DNA of 64,000 nt from CBDCVD01 sp965224015 (lineage in GTDB: Bacteria; Pseudomonadota; Alphaproteobacteria; Rhizobiales; CBDCVD01): assembly GCA_965224015.1 (NCBI GenBank), contig OZ245032.1, positions 124,001-188,000 on the forward strand. Reading direction: 5' to 3'. Below the pieces are notes generated by a model. The model did no database searches and had not been told where the DNA came from. It saw nothing but the letters and a program-made list of their open reading frames with translations. Shown one piece after another: positions 35,457 to 43,712 of this stretch; position 1 is the stretch's first letter, and each line of letters opens with the position of its first letter. The position numbers were made by a program, and so were the translations under genes.

Positions 35457-36103
35457 GCCGGTGGCAGCACAATGCGTGACGTGCGGCATGCGTTCGCGTC
35501 CACTTCGATACAGGGGCGAAAATCCAAAGATTTATCAAGGCAAATGCGAACGTCTCGAAGGCGTCTGCGCTTGCACGTGACCGCCATCATTGCCGGCTTC
35601 AGTCCGGGGTTTGCGTTGATGAAGTCCTGCTCGATCTGTTTCGGGGAAACACGGGTGTATCGGGTTATGCGTCGATAGGGTTCGGGGATTTTGATGCGCT
35701 CAAGAGCCTTGCGCGTCAGGCTCAAATAGGCATCGCCGTCAAGTCCCGAGCACGACCCGTGCTTGCGCCATTGGTGCGCAATGAGAGGCCGACTTGGCAT
35801 AACGTCAAGCATGGCCCTGATCTGGGGTTGGCTTGGAGGATGTCGGCCTGTTTGACAGTAGCTTGGCCAGCCGCGCTCGTACTGGGGCCACAGTCCGTGG
35901 ATAACAAAGGAAAATGGTCGCGCACGGGCACATTGTTCCGAATTGGCCCGCTCTCCCTCCGCCTCGCAGTAGCTCGGGCTCCATGACAAAGACAGGACAT
36001 AAAAGTCAAAGCCGTCCCGTGCCCAACCCTGGGATCCCATGGGCAGGGTCAACAGCGCGGCAAGGGCCACCGCCAGCCTGGGTATGTTCCCGTTTAAGGC
36101 CAT
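35450..36103 (-). CDS. Ribonuclease T2 family secreted RNase
   Basis: 217 residues from MALNGNIPRLAVALAALLTL, a signal peptide with likely cleavage after GSQGWA. CAS I motif FVIHGLWPQ and CAS II motif HQWRKHGSC contain the catalytic His, Glu-position and His residues of T2 enzymes (the Glu of EWxKHGxC is Gln here: HQWRKHG). Several cysteines fit a disulfide-stabilised periplasmic enzyme. It should degrade RNA in the periplasm. The longer reading to 36277 lacks a ribosome site and runs into repeats. Confidence 0.9.
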   Translation of the reverse strand: MALNGNIPRLAVALAALLTLPMGSQGWARDGFDFYVLSLSWSPSYCEAEGERANSEQCARARPFSFVIHGLWPQYERGWPSYCQTGRHPPSQPQIRAMLDVMPSRPLIAHQWRKHGSCSGLDGDAYLSLTRKALERIKIPEPYRRITRYTRVSPKQIEQDFINANPGLKPAMMAVTCKRRRLRDVRICLDKSLDFRPCIEVDANACRTSRIVLPPAR

Positions 36104-36196
36104 ACCCGCTATATAGCAGGAAATCTTTAAGGTTAAAGAGCTGAAATAGTTGTTGCTGATAAATCCCCAGGTCGTTGACAAAAGTGTCCGGGTAGT

Positions 36197-36355
36197 GGCT
36201 TCGCGAGGCCGAAAAAGGATAACGAAGGCCATGCGAAAGGCCCCGTTTGATACCAAGGGTCTTTGACAAGGGCTCATGCATTAGCGGCAAAGCGGTGTGT
36301 CTATAAAGCCCATACGGCTGGTATTCGTCTTTCTCTTATCCATAACTGCGGTTAA
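36197..36355. repeat. D repeat interrupted by a short form of the 103-bp element
   Basis: GGCTTCGCGAGGCCGAAAAA through GGCCCCGTTTG, then the inserted ATACC...GGTAT (36250-36324), then TCTTTCTCTTATCCATAACT. Uninterrupted relatives lie at 62075-62155 and 63078-63140. Confidence 0.8.
36250..36324 (+). repeat. 103-bp mobile repeat, internally deleted copy (75 bp)
   Basis: Has both ends, ATACCAAGGG and GGCTGGTAT, but lacks about 28 internal bases. The only complete-ended copy whose flanking bases differ (G and T). Confidence 0.8.
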
Positions 36356-36903
36356 CAACCTTCCTTTTTAGGCGAAATTGCAGAAAATCTTATGTAACAA
36401 AGATTTTATCATTTATAAGAAGAAAATTTCCCCCTTTAAGTGCAAAAGAGAAACAATTAAACCGATTATCAACGTCCCGTCACCATTATGAGCCTCAGGG
36501 AACCTCAGCGAACCTCAGCGAACGCCGGTTGCCCTTAGGCTTATTTTTTTGGGAGCAAACAATGACGTGCGTCAAGCCTATCGTACCAAAACCCGCCACC
36601 AAGCGCGAAGGCTCATGAGCCGGGAACTTCTGTTCGCACCGCCCGTATGAGAGAGCGGGTAGGCAGATGCCCGTTAACAGAAAGGCCGGCAGGGCGATTT
36701 TGACGAGACGTATCGGCTGTGATTGCTTGGCTTCCGGCGCGCCATTTCTGAAGGCGTTATCGGACAGGGGCAAGAGCGTGCTGCCAACACGAAAACGTAG
36801 AGTTTAAGAGGTGATAGCGGGTACGGGGCCGGGGAGTGCTTTTTGGGCGCGTCACAGGAAAACAAGCGCGGTGAGTTACGCGGCACCGCCATGGAGTTTG
36901 AAA

Positions 36904-37680
36904 ATGTCCAGATGTGTTTTGCATCACTCCCTCAAGATTGTGCTGGTTATGGCCCTTACGGGCGTGTGTGGCACGGCAGGCGCGCAGACGTCGGATCCTC
37001 TGGCGGAGACAGGTAACAAGGTGCGCGGGGTAATACAGGCCGTCGATGAAGCGGTGCTGAGTTCCGAACTGACGGCCAAGGTCATTGAGCTGCCTTTTCG
37101 CGAGGGACAATCGTTCAAGAAAGGCGAGACCATAATCGGCTTTGACTGCGCGCGCTACAATTCAGAGCTTGACGGCGCCAAGGCCGAATATCGCAGCGCC
37201 TCGCTGACTGTCAAAAACAATCTCAAGCTAAAAAAATACGGCGCGGTGGGGAAATATGATTTGGACCTGTCACGGGCAAAGGCCGATCAGGCGCGCGCGC
37301 AAGTCGCAGCCCTAACGGTCGTCAACACCCAATGCAACATAAAGGCTCCGTTCTCGGGGCGTGTTGTGGAGACGTTGATCAAGGCGCATGAAATTCCGGC
37401 CTCCAACCAGCCGCTGGTCAAGATCATCAATGATTCGGAACTGGAAATTGCGCTAATCGTTCCCTCAAACTGGCTTGGCAGCCTCAAACCGGGGAGCCGG
37501 TTCACGTTTGTAGTCGACGAAACAGGAGAGCGGCACGGGGTTGAAGTCGCCCGCATTGGTGCCGCCGTCGATCCGGTTTCTCAAACGGTGAAAGTGATTG
37601 GCCGGTTTGACAATTCCGACGCCAGTGTACTGGCCGGCATGAGTGGAACCGCGGAATTTGACATGCCCGGCGATCAGTAA
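36904..37680 (+). CDS. Periplasmic adaptor (HlyD/RND-MFP-like) with signal peptide
   Basis: 258 residues from MSRCVLHHSLKIVLVMALTG (GGAG 8 nt before). Signal peptide, likely cut after GTAGA. A lipoyl-like half (VRGVIQAVDEAVLSSELTAK ... EGQSFKKGETIIGFDCARYN), a short coiled coil, the second lipoyl half (IKAPFSGRVVETLIKAHEIP) and a beta-barrel part. Such proteins bridge inner-membrane exporters and outer-membrane channels. First of three genes ending in the M50 protein; the second starts 128 bp later. Confidence 0.8.
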   Translation: MSRCVLHHSLKIVLVMALTGVCGTAGAQTSDPLAETGNKVRGVIQAVDEAVLSSELTAKVIELPFREGQSFKKGETIIGFDCARYNSELDGAKAEYRSASLTVKNNLKLKKYGAVGKYDLDLSRAKADQARAQVAALTVVNTQCNIKAPFSGRVVETLIKAHEIPASNQPLVKIINDSELEIALIVPSNWLGSLKPGSRFTFVVDETGERHGVEVARIGAAVDPVSQTVKVIGRFDNSDASVLAGMSGTAEFDMPGDQ

Positions 37681-37808
37681 ATCGCCTTTTTTTTCGGCAG
37701 GTGGACCGGCTTTTATGGGTTCAGTTCTACATCCGCCACGCATTTGCATAAGCAAGAGCGTATGCATCCGGGTGATCATACGGATATAGTGTTCTAGCAA
37801 GGAACAAG

Positions 37809-39689
37809 ATGGGCAAAGTTGCAAAGACAGCCGGCGGTAGTGGAACGGTCGATGACGAGCGCCCGCAACAGGCGCATGGCAACAGCGCGCAAGAGGCTGA
37901 TCTGTCGCAAATCGCCAGATCACGTCTGGCGGCGATTCAGGGCGTGGATCCGAGCGCCCGCCCCCCCGTACATCCACCCGTAGAGGCGCAAAGCAGGCCT
38001 GTGGTAGGCCAACCGCTCAACAAACCACATACGGAAATGCCCCCGGCGCCGGTCACCGGGCCTGTGCCACGAACAACCAAGGAGCGCCTTGCTGCCATCA
38101 AGGCCAAGCGCAAGGCTAAGCAAAGGCACAGCGGGACCGCTCCCCCGGTTACAGCGACAACCGCGGGGCGCGACAGCGTGCCGTCAGAGGGTGCCAATGA
38201 GGCTCAAGACAAAATCAGGCAGCGTAAAGAGTTCGCGACCGCGACGGCGCAAGGCAAATCCCGGCACACGGCCGAGCCGGAACGCGTATCATCGCCTGGG
38301 TCGGGCTCGGCAACCGGGGCAAAAGTGCAGGCGCCACGTCAACTGGGTCGCGAAAGCGCCGGAGCGACCCGAGCCGGCATTTTTATTGAGCTTGAAAAAC
38401 GCGCCAGGGCCGCCGAAACCGCGCTTGCCCTTCACTATGTGATCGCCAATGACACCCGCGATATTGTTGCTTACCGTCAGGCCTTTGTGCTGGCGCGCAA
38501 GGGGCGGGCTGATTTTAAAACCGTAGCGATCTCCAGCCTGCCGGTTATAGACCGCAACGTGCCCCTGGTGCGTTGGATTGAAACATGCGCCAAGCGATTG
38601 GCCCGGGATTGCGATCTGTCTGAGCCGCAGGAATTCCTGGCCAGCGCCTATAGCGACGAGCGGATTGTTGAGGCGCGAACCTATCCGTTTTCGCATTTTC
38701 TCTGGGTGCCTCTTGTTAATCCTGCCAAAGAGACTGTGCTGGGTGGCATGTTGTTGGCGCGTGAGACCCTGTGGCCTCGCGATGAGGTGGTGTTGGCGCG
38801 TTCTCTTGGCGAGGTCTATGGACACGCCTGGTCAGCGTTTACAACCAGGCGCGGATCTGTTGCGAAAAAACTGGCCCGACGATCTGTCGTACTGGGAGTG
38901 ATGGCCATCGCGGCAATAGCCGGATTTATTCCGGTCAGTTTGACGACACTGGCCCCCGTCGAGGTTGTTGCCGCGGATCCGGTGATCGTGAGTGCCCCCA
39001 ATGATGGGGTCATTGACAAGGTCCTGGTGCCCCCGAACAGTGTCGTCAAGACAGGGGACATCCTCTTCCGATATGTGGATACGGCTTTGCGTAACGAGTT
39101 CAAACTGGCAGAGCGCAACCTGCTCGTGGCTTCGTCCCGGTATCGTAAGTTTGTGCAAGGGTCATTTGTTGATAGTGATTCCAAGCGTGAGATCGCCCTG
39201 GCACGGGCCGAAGTGGAACTGTCGGCAGCGCAAAAGGACTATGCCGGCGACTTGCTGGCCCGTGTCGAGGTCAAGGCGCAGATGGATGGCGTGCTGATCT
39301 ACAGTGAAGCCGAGGAGTGGGCCGGGCGTCCGGTGGCAACCGGTGAGCGGGTGATGCAGGTAGCAGATCCGAACCGTATCGAGTTTCGCATTGATCTGGC
39401 GGTTGAGGATGCCATTACTTTGGCAAACGGCTCGCGGGTCAAGATATTTCTTGATGTGGACCCGTTGGATCCTCTGGAGGCGGTGCTTACAAGCGCCAAT
39501 TACCAGGCGACAAAGACAAGGCAGAATACTTTGGCTTTTCGCGTCCTGGCACGCGCGCGTGATGAGGATGCCATGGTGCCCCGCATTGGCCTGCGCGGGA
39601 CAGCGCAAATTTATGGAGAGACGGTCAGCCTTTATTTTTTCCTGTTCCGCCGACCGCTTTCGGCAATTCGACAATTTCTTGGAGTCTAG
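37809..39689 (+). CDS. GAF-like and HlyD-domain membrane adaptor
   Basis: 626 residues. Residues ~1-200 are low-complexity, Pro/Ala/Lys rich and cytoplasmic. A GAF-like domain follows (~200-350: RAAETALALHYVIANDTRDI, TYPFSHFLWVPLVNPAKETV). One membrane segment is near 365-385 (VVLGVMAIAAIAGFIPVSLT). After it comes a periplasmic HlyD-type part with two lipoyl-like motifs (APNDGVIDKVLVPPNSVVKT; VKAQMDGVLIYSEAEEWAGR). The layout would couple cytoplasmic sensing to a periplasmic adaptor. The M50 gene starts 3 bp after the stop. Confidence 0.8.
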   Translation: MGKVAKTAGGSGTVDDERPQQAHGNSAQEADLSQIARSRLAAIQGVDPSARPPVHPPVEAQSRPVVGQPLNKPHTEMPPAPVTGPVPRTTKERLAAIKAKRKAKQRHSGTAPPVTATTAGRDSVPSEGANEAQDKIRQRKEFATATAQGKSRHTAEPERVSSPGSGSATGAKVQAPRQLGRESAGATRAGIFIELEKRARAAETALALHYVIANDTRDIVAYRQAFVLARKGRADFKTVAISSLPVIDRNVPLVRWIETCAKRLARDCDLSEPQEFLASAYSDERIVEARTYPFSHFLWVPLVNPAKETVLGGMLLARETLWPRDEVVLARSLGEVYGHAWSAFTTRRGSVAKKLARRSVVLGVMAIAAIAGFIPVSLTTLAPVEVVAADPVIVSAPNDGVIDKVLVPPNSVVKTGDILFRYVDTALRNEFKLAERNLLVASSRYRKFVQGSFVDSDSKREIALARAEVELSAAQKDYAGDLLARVEVKAQMDGVLIYSEAEEWAGRPVATGERVMQVADPNRIEFRIDLAVEDAITLANGSRVKIFLDVDPLDPLEAVLTSANYQATKTRQNTLAFRVLARARDEDAMVPRIGLRGTAQIYGETVSLYFFLFRRPLSAIRQFLGV

Positions 39690-39692
39690 GGT

Positions 39693-41837
39693 TTGCAGCA
39701 GCAGGGCGCACCTGTCGAGGCGTTGGCGTTGCCACAATTGCGCGAGGACTTGCGCTTGCTGCGTGGCGCAACGGGACGTGCCGGCGAGCCGGCGTGGTTG
39801 ATTTTTGATCCCGCCCGGCATCGCTATTTCAAGATCGATCGCCAGGCGTTTATCATGTTGCGTTTCTGGCATACCGGCGAAGCCGGGGCCCTTCTGAGCG
39901 CCGTCAATGATCGGGGGCATCATCAGGCAAAATCTGATGATGTCGAGAAGTTGATCCGGTTTTTGTTCACCAACAACCTGACCGTTGCTTCCGCGTCCGG
40001 GCGCGGGCAGGATTTTCTGGAGCAGTCCAAAGCGGCCTCACGTTCGTGGATCACATGGTTGATACACAACTACCTGTTTATCCGTATCCCGCTCGTGCGT
40101 CCGCGTAAATTTCTTGTCAGCACCTACCCATTTGTGCGCTTTCTGTTCGCCAAAACCACTGCGGTTGTTGTGGTTCTCATGACCCTCCTGGGTCTTTATC
40201 TGGCGTCTCGTCAGTGGGACACGTTTACCACGACGTTCCTGCATTTCTTCACTCTGCAGGGGTTACTGTATTACGGCCTGGGATTGGTATTTGTAAAGAT
40301 TCTGCACGAACTTGGCCACGCCTATACGGCAACCCGCTATGGTTGCCGTGTGCCGACGATGGGGGTGGCGTTCCTGGTTCTTATGCCGGTTCTTTACACG
40401 GACACCACCGACGCCTGGGCGCTAAAGCACCGCCGACAGCGCCTTTTTGTTGGCGCGGCGGGCATTATCGTGGAATTGGCCATCGCCGGTATCGCCACCT
40501 TTTTATGGTCATTTATGGCGGATGGAGGATTGCGCAGCGTTGTCTTTATCCTTGCGACCCTGACCTGGACCACCAGTCTGCTGATCAACCTCAACCCGTT
40601 CATGCGTTTTGACGGGTATTACCTTCTCTCCGACGCTCTTGGGGTTGAAAATCTGCAATCGCGGGGGTTTGCGTTGGGGCGATGGCGGATGCGGGAATTG
40701 CTGTTTGGTCTTGGGGAGGAACCGCCCGAGACTTATACCCGGCGCATGCAACGCACCCTTACCGCTTACAGTTGGGGGACATGGATTTATCGCTTCTTTC
40801 TCTTTTTGGGGATCGCGCTGCTTATTTATACGTTTTTCATCAAGGTGGTTGCGATTATCTTGTTTGCGGTGGAGATCATCTGGTTCATCTTGCTGCCGAT
40901 CTGGCGCGAGATCAGACATTGGTGGCGTATCAGGAGACGCATTGTGATGACCCGCCGTTCGAAAATCACCGGGGTGTTGGTTCTGCTTGGATTGACGCTC
41001 GCGTTCATGCCATTGCAAACGTCCGTCAAGGTGCCGGCGATTGTGCAGGCCGCGGAGAAAGTTACCATTTATCCGCCCGCAGCCGCGCGTATTGACAGGA
41101 TATTCGTGCGCCGTGGTCAGCGTGTCGAGGCTGGCGATCCGTTGTTTGCGCTTCATTCCGATGAAATTTCCCAGCGCATTCGCGAGTCCAAACTGACCGC
41201 CAAGTTGATCAACGTGCAAATAGCCCGCGCCCCGGCCGACGAGATCGATCGCAACAACCTGAAAGTTTTGAACGATCAGCTTATTGCCGAGCGCCAGAAT
41301 CTCGCCGGCTATGAGGCCTTAAAGGCTGAACTGTTGGTGCGCGCGCCTATTGCAGGTGTTGTGCGCGATCTGGATCGGGTGCTGCATCCTGGTCTTTGGG
41401 TCGGACCTTTGAGCGAACTGGCGACATTGGTGCGCCCGGGAGAGCGTGAAATTCTGGGCGTGGTGGCGGAAGAGGAATTGTGGCGCCTGGCTGAAGCGGG
41501 AGAGGGGGAGGGCACGTTCGTTCCCGATGATGCCGCGCGTGCGTCGTTTGCGGTACATCTTCAGGAAATCTCACCGGCCAGTGAGCAGGAGCTCAAACAT
41601 GTCTATTTGGCCTCGACTTTCGGAGGCCCTGTCGCCGTCGAGCCTGATCCGGAGGATCAGGCCAAGCTAAAGACATCGGATGCGGTATTCTCCATTTTAC
41701 TCAAGCCAGGCGAAATCAGCTTTGCCGATGACCGCGTGCGCCGGGGAGTGGTGCATTTGCCGGGGCGGCGGGAGGCGTTCGCAACCCGCTTGTGGCGGCG
41801 CATCGTGCGCGTGCTTATAAGGGAAAGCGGCTTTTGA
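39693..41837 (+). CDS. PqqD-like / M50 site-2-protease-like / HlyD fusion membrane protein
   Basis: 714 residues from a TTG, 3 bp after the previous stop. Residues ~25-105 resemble a PqqD-type peptide-binding winged helix (AWLIFDPARHRYFKIDRQAF ... LIRFLFTNNL). Membrane segments begin near 150. The zinc motif HELGH is at 205-209, and the third ligand is probably the D of NPFMRFDGYYLLSD near 290. Further membrane segments span ~355-405 and ~440. A HlyD-like periplasmic part with YPPAAARIDRIFVRRGQRVE and RAPIAGVVRDLDRVLHPGLW completes it. Intramembrane proteolysis and secretion are joined in one chain; the substrate is unknown. Confidence 0.82.
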   Translation: MQQQGAPVEALALPQLREDLRLLRGATGRAGEPAWLIFDPARHRYFKIDRQAFIMLRFWHTGEAGALLSAVNDRGHHQAKSDDVEKLIRFLFTNNLTVASASGRGQDFLEQSKAASRSWITWLIHNYLFIRIPLVRPRKFLVSTYPFVRFLFAKTTAVVVVLMTLLGLYLASRQWDTFTTTFLHFFTLQGLLYYGLGLVFVKILHELGHAYTATRYGCRVPTMGVAFLVLMPVLYTDTTDAWALKHRRQRLFVGAAGIIVELAIAGIATFLWSFMADGGLRSVVFILATLTWTTSLLINLNPFMRFDGYYLLSDALGVENLQSRGFALGRWRMRELLFGLGEEPPETYTRRMQRTLTAYSWGTWIYRFFLFLGIALLIYTFFIKVVAIILFAVEIIWFILLPIWREIRHWWRIRRRIVMTRRSKITGVLVLLGLTLAFMPLQTSVKVPAIVQAAEKVTIYPPAAARIDRIFVRRGQRVEAGDPLFALHSDEISQRIRESKLTAKLINVQIARAPADEIDRNNLKVLNDQLIAERQNLAGYEALKAELLVRAPIAGVVRDLDRVLHPGLWVGPLSELATLVRPGEREILGVVAEEELWRLAEAGEGEGTFVPDDAARASFAVHLQEISPASEQELKHVYLASTFGGPVAVEPDPEDQAKLKTSDAVFSILLKPGEISFADDRVRRGVVHLPGRREAFATRLWRRIVRVLIRESGF

Positions 41838-41872
41838 CTCTGGGTTCAATGCGGGATAATTTTACGTTTTCG

Positions 41873-41915
41873 CCAATGCCGCTGGCGTGTATATAAAGCC
41901 AATGCCGCTGCTATA
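41873..41915. repeat. 103-bp element, right-end fragment
   Basis: TGGCGTGTATATAAAGCCAA TGCCGCTGCTAT resembles the last 35-40 bp of the full repeat with several changes. Confidence 0.6.
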
Positions 41916-41958
41916 AGGCGTGCGGTAACCGCTACACGTTTTGACGAGGACCTTTCCT

Positions 41959-42186
41959 ATGCAAACACTTGTTCGCACCGGCGACATGTGCACGGTTTCC
42001 TTCTTAACGTCGATCCTGGAGGATGCGGGCATTGCGGTGTTTGTTGCCGACACGAATATCAATGTCATGGAGGGGGGGATCGGCGCCTTCCCTCAACGGT
42101 TGATGGTGCATGCGGATGATGTGGCTGCTGCGCGCAACATCGTTTCACAAGCCGGTCTTGCCCACGAGCTGGAACCTAATTCATAA
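41959..42186 (+). CDS. DUF2007 domain protein (putative signal-transducing)
   Basis: 75 residues from MQTLVRTGDMCTVSFLTSIL. The pattern (LLRTND...ILEDAGI...FVADTNINVMEGGIGAFPQRLMV...DDVAAARNIV) is the DUF2007 ferredoxin-like fold found in many proteobacteria. No defined reaction. A TTG 6 codons earlier is possible, but the ATG with AGGACC upstream is preferred. Confidence 0.85.
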   Translation: MQTLVRTGDMCTVSFLTSILEDAGIAVFVADTNINVMEGGIGAFPQRLMVHADDVAAARNIVSQAGLAHELEPNS

Positions 42187-42341
42187 CAGAGGCTTGAACC
42201 TGTCAGGCACGCATTAGAATCAGATCACATGCCGGGGCCTGCTTTCAGTCGCCCGCACCGTTGCACCGAACCTGTCAAATCTTGAAAGATTATCATGTCT
42301 TGAAATATTATCATGAAAAAATCACGCCTTCAGAAGGGGTC

Positions 42342-42362
42342 TCTTAAGACATGACACGCTCC
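42342..42362. repeat. C repeat, single end
   Basis: CTTAAGACATGACACGCTCC, matching the right end of the element at 62489-62760. The partner end is not clear; 42270-42330 contains two ATTATCATG repeats. Confidence 0.6.
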
Positions 42363-42383
42363 AGCCGTGCACAAAAGCCAATA

Positions 42384-42486
42384 ATACCAGCGGTATTGGC
42401 TTTATATACACGCCGACTGGTGTACTGCCTTGATAACATAACTCTTTGACGCTAAGCCATGAGCCCTTGTTAAGGATCCTTGGTAT
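42384..42486 (-). repeat. 103-bp mobile repeat, copy 5 (inverted)
   Basis: ATACCAGCGGTATTGGC...TCCTTGGTAT, 103 bp in reverse orientation, A on both flanks. Confidence 0.9.
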
Positions 42487-42607
42487 AAAGCTGGTATGAT
42501 TGGCGTGTCCGGACACGAATTAGCGCTTTATGACCATCGTCGTGACATGATTTTCGTTGAAAGTTACCTTGTATAACAGCCATGGTGATTGCGAGGAGTT
42601 GACCGTT

Positions 42608-43561
42608 ATGATCCACAGGTTCCCGCGACAGTTTTCGGCATCGCGATCGCGAGGTGACGTCGATCCTGCCGAACAGAACCCCGCGACATTGCCACGCCAG
42701 CCTGGTCAAACACAAAAGAAGTCCGAATTTCTGGAAGTGCGTATTTCTTTTGACGAAAAACAGGCCTTTATGGCGGCCTGCCGCAAGCGCGGTGTTCATG
42801 CCAGTTCGGTTATTCGTGCCGCGGTGCGCGAGTATATTGAAAGGAACAAGGGACAGCAATCCGGTCACAACGCCTCATCAGCACTGGAAAAAACCGATGA
42901 AGGAGATTTCGTGATGGCCAAGTCCCAGCTTAAAAGTGCCCGGCGCTCGTCCTGGCTGGCAGCAACAGGTGTAGGGGCCATTTGCCTCGGATTGGGGGTG
43001 CTGTTTGCGCTGAATTCTTTGGCGCCGACCTACGCAGGGACCCCCTCTGAGGCGCTCTTGCAAATGGTGGACAAAAATGGCGACGGAAAAATCGCGCGCA
43101 GCGAATTTCACAATCCCGCCGAAGATGGCGAGGTGTATGCGTCAGAGTGTACCATTGACTTTGGCGTTTACGAACCGGAACCAGGAGACTGGAGCGCTCA
43201 TTTTACAAGGATTGACCGCAATGGGGATGGCTTTGCCGATCTTGATGAACTGGAGCAGGATTTTGCCGCCTTCCAGGATGCCGCTTTCAAAAAACTGGAT
43301 AAAGACGGAGATGGTACGCTGTCGCAGGGGGAATTTTCACCAGCCGTTTCCTTCGTCGAATCGCAAGCGCCCGAAAATCAAGAGTGCACCATATATGCAC
43401 GCGATATTACTCTCCCCGAGGGAGGCGATGACGGCAATGCCGCCACCGCACAGGGCGATGTCGAAAAGTTCGAAAAAGAGGCCGTGATTGCCGAGTTATT
43501 CAAGGTGTTTGACAAAAATCGCAACGGCGTGGTTGACCGCGGCGAGTTTGATATGTTTTGA
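42608..43561 (+). CDS. Ribbon-helix-helix / membrane span / four-EF-hand protein
   Basis: 317 residues from ATG 42608 (AGGAG 10 nt before); a TTG at 42557 is less likely. Residues ~41-80 (FLEVRISFDEKQAFMAACRK ... SSVIRAAVREYIERN) look like a ribbon-helix-helix DNA-binding domain. One hydrophobic segment lies at ~116-138. The remainder has four EF-hand loops: DKNGDGKIARSE (155), DRNGDGFADLDE (203), DKDGDGTLSQGE (231) and DKNRNGVVDRGE (302). An internal ATG at 42914 (residue 103) has AAGGAG with 8-nt spacing and would begin a signal-peptide-like N-terminus, so a short secreted form is possible. Confidence 0.78.
   Translation: MIHRFPRQFSASRSRGDVDPAEQNPATLPRQPGQTQKKSEFLEVRISFDEKQAFMAACRKRGVHASSVIRAAVREYIERNKGQQSGHNASSALEKTDEGDFVMAKSQLKSARRSSWLAATGVGAICLGLGVLFALNSLAPTYAGTPSEALLQMVDKNGDGKIARSEFHNPAEDGEVYASECTIDFGVYEPEPGDWSAHFTRIDRNGDGFADLDELEQDFAAFQDAAFKKLDKDGDGTLSQGEFSPAVSFVESQAPENQECTIYARDITLPEGGDDGNAATAQGDVEKFEKEAVIAELFKVFDKNRNGVVDRGEFDMF
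42900..42916 (+). promoter_or_regulatory. Internal Shine-Dalgarno and start inside the RHH-EF-hand gene
   Basis: AAGGAG (42900-42905), 8-nt spacer, ATG (42914). Better placed than the upstream start. It begins MAKSQLKSARRSSWLAATGV, a basic-hydrophobic export signal. Confidence 0.6.
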
Positions 43562-43605
43562 CATGAATTGATAAAGCAAATAGCCCTTGATTGACGGCTA
43601 CGAAG

Positions 43606-43645
43606 GACGGGAACGATCGTGCTGGGTGTTCCCGTCTTTATTTTT
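43606..43645 (+). terminator. Intrinsic terminator
   Basis: GACGGGAAC / GTTCCCGTC arms with a 13-nt loop, followed by TTTATTTTT. Ends transcription of the EF-hand gene before the binding-protein gene. Confidence 0.88.
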
Positions 43646-43712
43646 GCCCGTTTTATGGTTGACTGAATTGGTGCTTGCGCCTATGCAAGTTGTATCAATC
43701 AGGGAGATTATT

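Larger units (their letters stand above)
36104..36903. other. 800-bp interval: repeats, no supported gene
   Basis: Holds the D repeat with a nested short form of the 103-bp element (36197-36355), an AT-rich stretch (36330-36470) and GAACCTCAGC repeated near 36495. A minus-strand frame of 92 codons at 36495-36773 has a hydrophobic run (KIALPAFLLTGICLPALSYG) resembling a signal peptide but no ribosome site; not called. Confidence 0.4.

Noticed and set aside
36495..36773. Small secreted protein of 92 codons on the minus strand
   Set aside because: A hydrophobic run exists, but there is no ribosome site and the frame overlaps direct repeats; support is too weak.
39162..41219. Two minus-strand frames of 236-253 codons
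   Set aside because: Antisense to the HlyD and M50 genes; no ribosome sites and no recognisable domains.
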